In this document: in pieces, positions 8,056-15,443 of the stretch
Numbering within the stretch: the first letter of the stretch is position 1
How the letters are laid out: each line of letters begins with the position of its first letter
Assembly: GCA_036742455.1 (NCBI GenBank)
Contig: DAINQU010000009.1
Location: forward strand, 1 to 64,000
Direction: 5' to 3'
Origin: CAIKZZ01 sp036742455
Lineage (GTDB): Bacteria > Pseudomonadota > Gammaproteobacteria > Steroidobacterales > Steroidobacteraceae
Length of the DNA: 64,000 bases
Position numbers and translations under genes: made by a program
The notes under the pieces: generated by a model
Told to the model about the DNA's origin: nothing
Seen by the model: the letters and a program-made list of their open reading frames with translations, nothing else
Database searches by the model: none

Positions 8056-8143
8056 GCGGTGGCGGGGGATTGGAATTCGAGGCGCTCTTGCCGCACGCAC
8101 CCAGGATCAACCCCATGAGGACAACCGCAACGACATGACGCAT
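6071..8143 (-). CDS. Lipoprotein of twelve NHL repeats
   Basis: A 690-residue precursor from the ATG at 8143, with a lipobox LILGAC (Cys17) and a short Pro/Ser linker. The rest is twelve repeats of almost exactly 55 residues. Each begins VTTLAGTAG, passes through a DGTG...F..P.GVAVD turn and ends in GNVYVADTGNNTIRKIT. This is the NHL beta-propeller repeat, and twelve copies could build two six-bladed propellers. NHL propellers bind proteins, peptides or sugars; some are part of lyases such as PAL, but no such domain is fused here. A membrane-anchored, outward-facing binding protein is the best guess. The repeat array makes about 165-bp imperfect direct repeats in the DNA. Confidence 0.85.
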   Translation of the reverse strand: MRHVVAVVLMGLILGACGKSASNSNPPPPPSSTATISVLAGNATGPGNADGTGVAASFTAPYGSAVDTSGNVYVADTGNNTVRKITSAGVVTTLAGTAGVTGHNDGTGSSASFYAPRGVAVDSAGNVYVADTGNHTIRKITAAGVVTTLAGTAGTSGSSDGTGTAALFLAPSAVAIDGSGNVYVADSGNNTIRVIASTGVVTTLAGTAGSSGYVDATGATARFNNPIGLAVDSSGYLYVADSGNNVIRKILPVGVVVTLAGTAGIAGHADGPSTTNSFNNPVGVAVDSSANVYVADAGNSTIRMVTAGGVVSTLAGTAGTRGSTDANGSAARFSTPTGLSIDSAGNLYVADQNNDNVRVVTAAGSVTTLAGAQQVVGSADGSGAGASFFLPAGVALDAAGNVYVADEANNTVRKITASGVVTTLAGTAGVSGSADGTGAAARFRSPQGIAVDSSGNVYVADTYNCTIRLITSAGVVSTLAGTAGTCGTTDGTGPVASFTLPVALAVDTSGNLYVVDGANTIRKITVTGVVTTFAGAAFVSGHSDGSGSLATFQSPGGIAIDSSNALYVADTLNNTIRKITPAGLVTTLAGTAGVNGHTDGNGTAASFYGPEGIAVNAVGNVYVTDTVNHTIRKITPAGDVTTVVGAVGKSGYAPGGLPGVITPAGGLAVSTNGILYFTDQNAVVQVTSAP

Positions 8144-8470
8144 TGGAACACCATCCCTAGCCAGAACAATCAAAGGAACCCATCAACGGCTAACGGCCAC
8201 CGCCCGTTCGCGTTGACGCGGACGACCGATGACGCTCTGCCAAGAAGTGTCGGTGGCGATCGTTGATGCCAACGGCGACTCAGCACCATCGCACCGGCGC
8301 CACCGCACACACCCGATGGTAGTCCACGACCTCACAAGACGCACGAGGGTCGTGATCCAACAGACGCACCGCCGTACGCCAGTTCTGCACGCCTCGTTCG
8401 ACCATGGTCCTTGAATGAAAAAGGCCACCGGCGAACGCCGGTGGCCCCTCGTCACAGTGAGCCGTCTACG
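8144..8470. other. Intergenic region with a TonB receptor terminator
   Basis: No credible gene. The right end carries a strong leftward intrinsic terminator (8415-8446) for the TonB receptor gene. The left part should contain the promoter of the NHL lipoprotein, but no hexamers stand out. Confidence 0.5.
8415..8446 (-). terminator. Intrinsic terminator of the TonB receptor gene
   Basis: Read leftward, GGCCACCGGCG-TT-CGCCGGTGGCC folds into an 11-bp GC-rich stem (in practice 9-10 bp with a small loop) followed by TTTTT. It begins 24 bases after the stop codon at 8471. A textbook rho-independent terminator. Confidence 0.85.
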
Positions 8471-11155
8471 TTAGAGCTTAACGTTTACGCCAAATTGTAC
8501 GGTCGGACCGTAGAACTCACGCTGAATCACTCGGTTGTCACCCTCGCCTTCCGTGAACTTCAACGCCGTGTTCGTCAGATTCTTGACGTTGAGGTACGCC
8601 GAGACGTGTTCGCCGATGGCATAGCTGCCGCCGAAGTCGACCGAGAACCGTTCCTGCGTCCACACATCCGTCGCCGCCGTCGGGCCCATCGAGAAGATGT
8701 TGCGACTGGTGTAGTACGCGCCGAGCGTGAGGCTCAACCCCGACAGGTCGTACATCACTTCGAAGTTACCGGTGGTCCGCGAGGTCGACGGCAAGATCGA
8801 ATCGCGCGTCAGCGTTGAGTTGCCGCTCGAATCCAGTACCGGGACCTTGAAGGACGAGGAAACCAACGTGACGTTGGCGCCTACGCCCAAACCGGCCCAC
8901 ACACCCGGCAAATCGTCGCGGAAGCGCTTCACGAAGTTACCTTCGAAGCCGTAGACATGCGCCGGCTGACCGTTCGTGAACGAAAAGAGCTTGGCAATGC
9001 CGAGATTGCCGCCGGTGTTCTGACCACCGAGCGGTACCGAATCCGTCACGATGTAGTTGCGCAGGTCTTTTGCGAACACGCCGCCGGACAGGATGCCGGC
9101 GTGCGGCAAGTACTTTTCAATATCCAAATCAAAGCCCGTCGCCGTCGTGGGTTTCAGGTTCGGATTACCCGTCGTGACGTTGCCGTTGTTGTCCACACTC
9201 GTCGTCGGGGTGATCTGCTGGAACCCCGGACGCGCGATCGTGGACGAGATCGCAGCGCGGCCGATCAAGTCTGGCGCGAACGCGTAACGCAGTTGCGCGG
9301 TGGGGAACACGTTCGTGTAGTTCACGCTGTTGGACACTGGGCAATTTTGATTGACCGGGCACGTCACACCGGTGGCGTCCTGCTTATACGCCGAGTAGTC
9401 GGCGCGCGTCTCTTCGACGCGGACACCGGCAATCAAGCCCAGCTTGCCCCAGCCAAATTGGTACTGACCGTACACCGCGTAGACGTCTTCCTTGTCATTC
9501 ACGGAGTTGAACTGATTGGCGACAGGATCTGTGCTCTGCAGCGCGATGTTCTGATCGTAGTAATTGACGAGCGCACCGGCGCCGGCCAGCGGGGTGATCA
9601 GATAGTGACCGGCGTAATAGCTCTGCGGCGTCGTTCCCGCCACCGAGGCCAGCGAAATGCGCGCCGCGTCGCCGGTGGCCGAGCCTACGCCAATCGCGTA
9701 CGACGACTGGTCGCCCGTCTTTTCGCGTAAGCGCGCGTTCACGCCAAACTTAAACTCTTCGTCCGATCGATCCGTGTAATGCGTCGGGATCGTGAGGTTG
9801 CTCCCAATACCCCACTCGTGGTCATTGATATCCTGAGTGGCGTTGGTCATCTTGCGCAGCGCGTAGCCCGACGGATCGGTCACGTTATAGCCGGCGGGAT
9901 CGACCACACTAATCGTCGGCCAATTCGGGTTCGTTGTGTTGTCGTATCGCGCGAGATTTACCGATCCATTGTTAAAGCTGAAGTTGTAGTTGTAGGGCAT
10001 GTAGTAGCTGCCCTTCGTATAACCAACGTGGTAATCCAGCTTTGCATCGCCCAGTTTGTTGACGCCGCCGATTTCGGCGACGCGGGTCGTCAACGTCTCT
10101 TTCTCAACCTGTACGTTGGTGCGCAGCGAATCCACCATCTGCACGAAGCCGTTCGGATTCGACGGGTCCACTTGCACCACTTGGTTCGGCAAGGGATTAC
10201 CGTTGGCATCAAAAACCGTGCCTAACGGATCGGAGAGATTCCACTGCAGCATCTGACGGTATTTGTGCTCCGTATAGCCTGCATCGTAGTAACGCACGAA
10301 ATAGCGATTGTTCGCGTCCGGCTCGTAGCCGAGATCGAAGCCGTACCCGTGGCGGTTCCGGTGGTATTGGTAGTAGCGCTGCTCAAATGCCGAAATCACC
10401 TTATCGGCAACGCCGGAGCCTTGCTCGTCGTAAAAGCCCGCCTCCGCGTCGTTAATACCCCGACCGTCGTTGTAGAGCGAGCCCGTGACGATGAGACTGA
10501 AGGGCTGATAGCCGGCCCCGTCACCGCCGAATCGCCCACCGGCCGTGAAGCTGAGGTCCGTGATGCCGGTCTTGCGTTGCGTCTCTTCGCCGCTACCGAG
10601 CTTGAATTCGGCAAACGCCTTGCCGTCGCGAGGCGCGGTCTTTGGCGTGATGTCGATCGTGCCGCCGATCGCCTCAGCATCCTGCTCCGGCAGATTGCTC
10701 TTGGTCAGCGTGATGGCCCCCACGAATCCCACCGGGATCGAGTCGAACGCCACCGCGCGTCCGGCACCGGAGGGTGAACTCGTATTGGTGGGCGATAACC
10801 GCAGACCTCCGAACGTCGTGCTATTCAAGTCGGCATCCAAGCCGCGAATATTCACGTAGCGACCTTCGCCGGTGTCGGTTTCCAACGAAATGCCGGGCAG
10901 ACGACGGACGGCTTCACCGGTATTCACGTCCGGCAGCAACTGAATCTGCTCGGCAGTCATCAGATCGATCAGGTTCGGCGCCTGCTCCTGGGCTGCCCGT
11001 GCCACGTCCAATGTGGTGCGCTGCCCCATGACCACGACTTCCTCCAACGCGTTCGTTGGGGCCGAGGCTTCCGTAGCGGCGGCGACATGGGCGGCGAGTA
11101 CAGTAGCGACCGCAACGGTCACAGACAGCGATAGACGCGCACGATGCGTGTTCAT
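8471..11155 (-). CDS. TonB-dependent receptor, Xanthomonas/Caulobacter type
   Basis: An 894-residue outer-membrane receptor with a signal peptide ending near HVAAA-TEA. The TonB-box region is LEEVVVMGQR, followed by a plug domain (about residues 50-175: LIDLMTAEQIQLLPDVNTGE, VRRLPGISLE, then INIRG-like YVNIRGLDADLN and IGGTIDITP). A 22-strand barrel ends in FGVNVKL, with the usual aromatic strand pattern. It belongs to the branch named TonB-Xanth-Caul, which often takes up oligosaccharides or other large scavenged molecules. The ATG is preceded by GGAGTTGATTT. It stands alone between a divergent DUF885 gene and a strong terminator, so its ligand cannot be inferred from neighbours. Confidence 0.9.
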   Translation of the reverse strand: MNTHRARLSLSVTVAVATVLAAHVAAATEASAPTNALEEVVVMGQRTTLDVARAAQEQAPNLIDLMTAEQIQLLPDVNTGEAVRRLPGISLETDTGEGRYVNIRGLDADLNSTTFGGLRLSPTNTSSPSGAGRAVAFDSIPVGFVGAITLTKSNLPEQDAEAIGGTIDITPKTAPRDGKAFAEFKLGSGEETQRKTGITDLSFTAGGRFGGDGAGYQPFSLIVTGSLYNDGRGINDAEAGFYDEQGSGVADKVISAFEQRYYQYHRNRHGYGFDLGYEPDANNRYFVRYYDAGYTEHKYRQMLQWNLSDPLGTVFDANGNPLPNQVVQVDPSNPNGFVQMVDSLRTNVQVEKETLTTRVAEIGGVNKLGDAKLDYHVGYTKGSYYMPYNYNFSFNNGSVNLARYDNTTNPNWPTISVVDPAGYNVTDPSGYALRKMTNATQDINDHEWGIGSNLTIPTHYTDRSDEEFKFGVNARLREKTGDQSSYAIGVGSATGDAARISLASVAGTTPQSYYAGHYLITPLAGAGALVNYYDQNIALQSTDPVANQFNSVNDKEDVYAVYGQYQFGWGKLGLIAGVRVEETRADYSAYKQDATGVTCPVNQNCPVSNSVNYTNVFPTAQLRYAFAPDLIGRAAISSTIARPGFQQITPTTSVDNNGNVTTGNPNLKPTTATGFDLDIEKYLPHAGILSGGVFAKDLRNYIVTDSVPLGGQNTGGNLGIAKLFSFTNGQPAHVYGFEGNFVKRFRDDLPGVWAGLGVGANVTLVSSSFKVPVLDSSGNSTLTRDSILPSTSRTTGNFEVMYDLSGLSLTLGAYYTSRNIFSMGPTAATDVWTQERFSVDFGGSYAIGEHVSAYLNVKNLTNTALKFTEGEGDNRVIQREFYGPTVQFGVNVKL

Positions 11156-11410
11156 AAATCAACTCCACGATTGGGGGGAATGAGCGGGCTCGTCCCGACG
11201 AGGACTCAGGGCGCACTCGTTCGCCCCGCACAGCCTCAACCCCCGTTATGGTTAAGCCGCTGGATGACAGACAGATCACGGGACCATGGCGGCGCGATGA
11301 CGCAACGGCTCCGCGTACTGGACCCCGATGACACTTTTAAGACCGCCGCATCGCCTGCGGCAGGGCCGCGTGAGCTACCATCGGGACATGCTCATACACG
11401 AGACCACCTC

Positions 11411-13180
11411 ATGCGCCTAACGACCGTCGCCGCTGCCTTGACTGTGTTGACCTTGACGTCCGCGGCGGCTACGCCCAAGCGGGCGGCGGCAACGCCGACT
11501 CCACCGCAAACGGCGGATGCCCGCTTTCGGGAGATCTACACCGCCGAGTGGAAGTGGCGCAGCAAGGACGATGGGGATACCGAGGGCGATACCGGCATTG
11601 AAGACCACTTGCCCAAGGTGGATAACGCCGCGCAAGCGAGCCGACTGCAACACTGGCGCACCACGCTTTCGGCCCTAAATGACGTGCGACGCGCCGAACT
11701 GTCCCCCGCAGAGCAAATCAACTACGACGTCTATCGCCCGCAGATTGAGGCACTGATTCGTCTCCAGGAGCTGCGCGACTACGAGATGCCGGTCAACTCC
11801 GATTCGGCGTTTTGGACCGGACTCACCTACGCCGCTCGGAGCACCTTCAAGACGCCCAAGGACTATCAGCGCTGGATCGCGCAGATGAAGGACATCCCGC
11901 GGTACTTTGCCGACGAGACGGCACAGATGCGCGCCGGTCTTGCGCGTGGGTTTACCCCGCCCCAAGTGACGTTGCAGGGGCGAGACAAGTCACTCTCCGC
12001 CGTGGTCGACGCGGCGCCGGAAAGCACTTTTTTCTACGTCCCCTTTGAAAAAATGACCGGCGTCCCGGAGGCCGATCGCGCGGCGCTGCGCGCCGAAGCA
12101 CTTGCCGTGATCCGGGACCGGGTACAACCGGCCTACCGTGCCATGCTCGAATTTTTCCGGGACGAGTACATTCCGCACGCTCGCACGACGCTGGCCGCCT
12201 TGGACCTGCCGGATGGCGAGGCGTATTACCGCGCCCGCATCACCGAGTTCACGACGCTCTCACTCTCGCCTGCCGAGATACACGCGTTCGGTGAAGCGGA
12301 GGTCGCTCGGCTACACGCTGAAATGGTCGACGCCATGCACGCCACCGGTTGGACCGGCAGTTTTGACGACTTCCTCGCCATGCTGCGCAGCGACCCCCGC
12401 TTCACGGCCAAGACACCGGAAGAGCTCCTCATGCGCGCCGCGTGGGTGGCCAAACGCTTTGACGGCGTCGCCGGCCAGTACTTCGGACGGCTGCCGAGAG
12501 CGCGATTCGCGATTCGGCCCGTTCCGGACGAGCTCGCGCCCTTCTACACGGCCGGGCGCGGCGGCAACGGGGTTTACTTGCTGAACACCTACGATTTGCC
12601 GTCACGTCCGCTCTATAACCTGCCCGCGCTCACGCTGCACGAGTCGGCCCCCGGTCATGCCTTGCAGATGTCGCTCGCACTCGAGCACAAGAACCAGCCG
12701 GAATTCCGCCAACACACCTACATCTCGGCGTTCGGCGAAGGCTGGGCGCTCTACTGTGAGCGTTTGGGGGACGAGATGGGCATCTACCAAACGCCCTACG
12801 AGCGCTTCGGCATGCTCGGCTATCAGATCTGGCGGGCCGCGCGCCTCGTTGTCGACACCGGCGTGCACACCCAGGGTTGGACCCGCGAGCAGTCGATCGC
12901 GTACCTGCTGAAGTACACCACGCTGCCGGCGCACGAAGTGGAGACCGAGGTCGACCGCTACATCGCCTGGCCGGCGCAGGCCCTGTCGTACTACTTGGGT
13001 GAAAACGAGATTGTGAAGGCGCGCGCGCGTGCCGAGGCGGCCCTTGGGCCGAAGTTCAACCTGCGTGCCTTTCACGACACGGTCTTGGAACTCGGCTCCG
13101 TGCCGATGAGCGTCCTGAACGCGCGGATCGATCGCTTTATTGCCGACGGCGGCAAAGGCCCGTATCCCGACGAGGAATGA
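11411..13180 (+). CDS. Exported DUF885 family protein
   Basis: A 589-residue protein from the ATG at 11411, chosen because the signal peptide (MRLTTVAAALTVLTLTSAAA) starts there. The DUF885 hallmarks are clear: HESAPGH (H410, E411, H416), then SAFGEGWALYCERLGDEMGIY about 25 residues later, then DTGVHTQGWTREQ and PAQALSYYLGENEI. The HExxxGH plus EGWALY pattern looks like a zinc metallopeptidase site related to M3/M32-type helical peptidases. Family members are annotated as putative carboxypeptidases and few have been tested. It is transcribed away from the TonB receptor gene; a small GCCGCA-TCGCC-TGCGGC hairpin lies in its leader at 11345-11361. Confidence 0.85.
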   Translation: MRLTTVAAALTVLTLTSAAATPKRAAATPTPPQTADARFREIYTAEWKWRSKDDGDTEGDTGIEDHLPKVDNAAQASRLQHWRTTLSALNDVRRAELSPAEQINYDVYRPQIEALIRLQELRDYEMPVNSDSAFWTGLTYAARSTFKTPKDYQRWIAQMKDIPRYFADETAQMRAGLARGFTPPQVTLQGRDKSLSAVVDAAPESTFFYVPFEKMTGVPEADRAALRAEALAVIRDRVQPAYRAMLEFFRDEYIPHARTTLAALDLPDGEAYYRARITEFTTLSLSPAEIHAFGEAEVARLHAEMVDAMHATGWTGSFDDFLAMLRSDPRFTAKTPEELLMRAAWVAKRFDGVAGQYFGRLPRARFAIRPVPDELAPFYTAGRGGNGVYLLNTYDLPSRPLYNLPALTLHESAPGHALQMSLALEHKNQPEFRQHTYISAFGEGWALYCERLGDEMGIYQTPYERFGMLGYQIWRAARLVVDTGVHTQGWTREQSIAYLLKYTTLPAHEVETEVDRYIAWPAQALSYYLGENEIVKARARAEAALGPKFNLRAFHDTVLELGSVPMSVLNARIDRFIADGGKGPYPDEE

Positions 13181-13195
13181 CCGACTGAACCCGCG

Positions 13196-13732
13196 TCACT
13201 CCGCCGTGGGGTCGGTCAACTCGGGAAACAACACGCTCGTGTAGCCGAGCTTTGTGAGGTCCGTCATCCGCGTCGGGAAGAGACGACCGACGAGGTGATC
13301 GCACTCGTGCTGGACCACGCGGGCATGGAAGCCCTCGGCCAGGCGATCAATGATGTCGCCGGTCTCCGAGAGGCCGTGATAGCGGATTCGATCGTAGCGC
13401 GGCACCTGCCCGCGCAGGCCCGGCACCGACAGACACCCTTCCCAGCCCTCGGTCTGGTCGGTACCGATGGACTCAATCACGGGGTTGATCAGGATTGTCA
13501 CCGGCACCGGCGGCGCATCCGGGTAACGGGCTATCTTCTCGAAGCCAAAGAGCACGATCGCAAGATCTATACCGATCTGCGGCGCGGCGAGGCCCGCCCC
13601 TTTCACCACGGCGAGGGTGTCGCGCAAATCTTGGATCGCCGCCCGGCACTCGGGGGATTGGATGTCCTCCACAAGCGCCGCCACCTTCAGCAAGCGCGGA
13701 TCGCCCATTCGCAAGATCGGTCGTACCGCCAT
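13196..13732 (-). CDS. def: Peptide deformylase
   Basis: A 178-residue enzyme that removes the N-formyl group from new proteins. All three motifs are present: GLAAPQIG (47-54), EGCLS (metal Cys100) and QHECDHL (H142, E143, H146). It lacks a long C-terminal tail, and residues 85-120 are somewhat unlike E. coli Def. It lies 9 nt after the stop of a JmjC oxygenase gene, so the two are probably cotranscribed. It is not next to fmt here, which suggests a second deformylase, but the rest of the genome is not visible. Confidence 0.93.
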   Translation of the reverse strand: MAVRPILRMGDPRLLKVAALVEDIQSPECRAAIQDLRDTLAVVKGAGLAAPQIGIDLAIVLFGFEKIARYPDAPPVPVTILINPVIESIGTDQTEGWEGCLSVPGLRGQVPRYDRIRYHGLSETGDIIDRLAEGFHARVVQHECDHLVGRLFPTRMTDLTKLGYTSVLFPELTDPTAE

Positions 13733-13741
13733 AACGAGAGC

Positions 13742-14860
13742 TCAGTGCCGTTGCCGTGGATACGGCCATCGGTACAGCAACCCGGCGCCCTCAAGCCACT
13801 CGAGCGCTGCATCGACGCCCTCGCCATGCCGGGCTCTGGCATCGGCGACGGTAAAGGCGGCCGACCCGGCCGCAACGCCTGCCAGTACCGTCAGCGCTAA
13901 GGCCGGTGGAGTCACGGGTTCGCTGCGGCCATCGTAATGATCCCTGCGAACCCAATCGGGGCCACCCTCTAAGGTCACGGTGGGAATGCGCTGCAGCGTG
14001 GCCGCTGCCGCTGCGTCGGCGCCGGCATCGAGCGATGCGAGGACCCCCGCCATCGCCCGGGTCAGCCGCTCAGCCTCCACGACGTCGGGCGCTCCGTAGA
14101 GCGGTTGACGCCAGGCGGCGGATTCCAAGGCTCGATGCCGTAGGCGCGCCAGCATCCAATCGAGGCCGGTCGGCGGACTTAAGATCACGCTGAGCGAGAG
14201 CGATGCGGTGATGCAGCGTGTTCGGTGCCAATGACCCCGGGGCAGGACGAGTACCGAGCCGGGGCGCAGCTCCACCGAGGTGAAGTGGGCACCGGCCGGA
14301 TCGGGAAAACCGTCCGCGGCCTGCGGATAGAGGTCTGCAGCAGCGGGAATACCGGGCCCGTACTGAAAGCCGATCGGGTAACGCAAGGCCGCGGGCTCAG
14401 CCACGTCGAACACCTTGGTGCCGAGCAGTTGTATCGACAGAACGTCTTCCGCATCGAAATGCAGTGCAGTGCCCTCGTCGGCCGGGGCCAGCCAAGCGGT
14501 CGCGCGCGCAGACCCGCGCGGAATATTTAATTCTATTTCTAGATTTCTAATCCAATCTTTTGAATTTGAGAACTTTTCATCTATGTCCGGCAAATACAAC
14601 GCCTCACCGGACGCGAACAAATCGGCCGCCGAACCGCGCTCCACCAGGGTCGACCGCGGACCACGATCGAGGCGGCCGTGCAGGATACGGCCGCTGTAGT
14701 GCGCGCAGAACGCCTCAATGGATGCAAGTGTTTCGTGACGCATCCAATCCGGCAGCCGCAGGGGATCGCCGTGCACGACAAACGGCTCCCCGCCTTGAAG
14801 GCTGGCTTTCAGACCGGCGAGCCCCGGTTCACCGACGAGGCGATCGATCTCTATAGACAT
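13742..14860 (-). CDS. JmjC/cupin Fe(II)/2-oxoglutarate oxygenase
   Basis: A 372-residue protein with a cupin core. The iron triad is H134 and D136 in LHFDAED plus H210 or H212 in LPRGHWHRTR, about 75 residues later, as in JmjC hydroxylases. The N-terminal 110 residues resemble the dimer-side region of bacterial JmjC proteins. The C-terminal 80 residues could be a winged-helix module ending in EGAGLLYRWPYP, comparable to the C-terminal domain of the ribosomal oxygenase YcfD/RoxA. Substrate unknown; pairing with peptide deformylase (9 nt apart) points to ribosome or nascent-chain modification. Codons 94-113 (about 14521-14582) are strikingly AT-rich and use AGA, CTA, ATA and TTA, unlike the rest of the gene. 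Confidence 0.75.
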   Translation of the reverse strand: MSIEIDRLVGEPGLAGLKASLQGGEPFVVHGDPLRLPDWMRHETLASIEAFCAHYSGRILHGRLDRGPRSTLVERGSAADLFASGEALYLPDIDEKFSNSKDWIRNLEIELNIPRGSARATAWLAPADEGTALHFDAEDVLSIQLLGTKVFDVAEPAALRYPIGFQYGPGIPAAADLYPQAADGFPDPAGAHFTSVELRPGSVLVLPRGHWHRTRCITASLSLSVILSPPTGLDWMLARLRHRALESAAWRQPLYGAPDVVEAERLTRAMAGVLASLDAGADAAAAATLQRIPTVTLEGGPDWVRRDHYDGRSEPVTPPALALTVLAGVAAGSAAFTVADARARHGEGVDAALEWLEGAGLLYRWPYPRQRH

Positions 14861-14896
14861 GATGCATCGGGGCGCCCGAAGGCAGCCCGACCCGAC

Positions 14897-15250
14897 TCAA
14901 TGATGCTCGGACTCATCGCCGTGATGTTCGCCATCACCGCGCTTCGAGCCGGGCTGTCCACCGCCCGCACCGGGGTTAATAATCGTGCCGTGGAACGTGC
15001 CCGGACCGACCACCGGCGTCACGGGCGGGCCGCCCGGCGTACCGCCGGGATAGACCACGGTGCCGACCACCGGTCCCGGCGTCACACCGCCGCCCGGATT
15101 CGGGTTAATGACCGTACCCATGACGACCGGTGCGACCGGCGTCGCGGTATGAGCAACCGGCCGCGGCACAGGCGCCACTGGGGGCCTTGCCGCCGCAACC
15201 ATGGCGGGAGCAGCGAGCGTCGCCAAAGCGACGGCGTGATAAACCTTCAT
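14897..15250 (-). CDS. Small exported Gly/Pro/His-rich protein
   Basis: A 117-residue product from the ATG at 15250, with GGAGGCACC directly upstream and a signal peptide cut near VAAA-RPP. The mature part is low in complexity, with three copies of a G-T-(V/I)-(V/I)-(N/Y)-P unit (GTVINPNPGGG, GTVVYPGGTPGG, GTIINPGAGGG). The tail is acidic and histidine-rich (DGEHHGDESEHH) and could bind a metal. No family recognised. The strong ribosome site and signal peptide argue for a real gene. Confidence 0.6.
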   Translation of the reverse strand: MKVYHAVALATLAAPAMVAAARPPVAPVPRPVAHTATPVAPVVMGTVINPNPGGGVTPGPVVGTVVYPGGTPGGPPVTPVVGPGTFHGTIINPGAGGGQPGSKRGDGEHHGDESEHH

Positions 15251-15443
15251 GGTGCCTCCTCGGCAACGGTCATCGATGAATCGGTCACAAGCCCGTCGAT
15301 CGTAGCGCACCCGATCGGCATCGCCTACTGCCCCCTGACGTAGAGAGTTTTGGCAGGAGGCGTGGAGCATGCGATAGTCCGGTCAGTCAATACGAATGAA
15401 CGGCTGCGCCGTCAGGCGACAGTCCAGCTAGGGGATCGATCGA

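Noticed and set aside
6071..8143. CRISPR array or non-coding satellite repeats
   Set aside because: The period of 165 bp stays in frame, copies diverge at third positions and each encodes an NHL repeat, so these are coding repeats.
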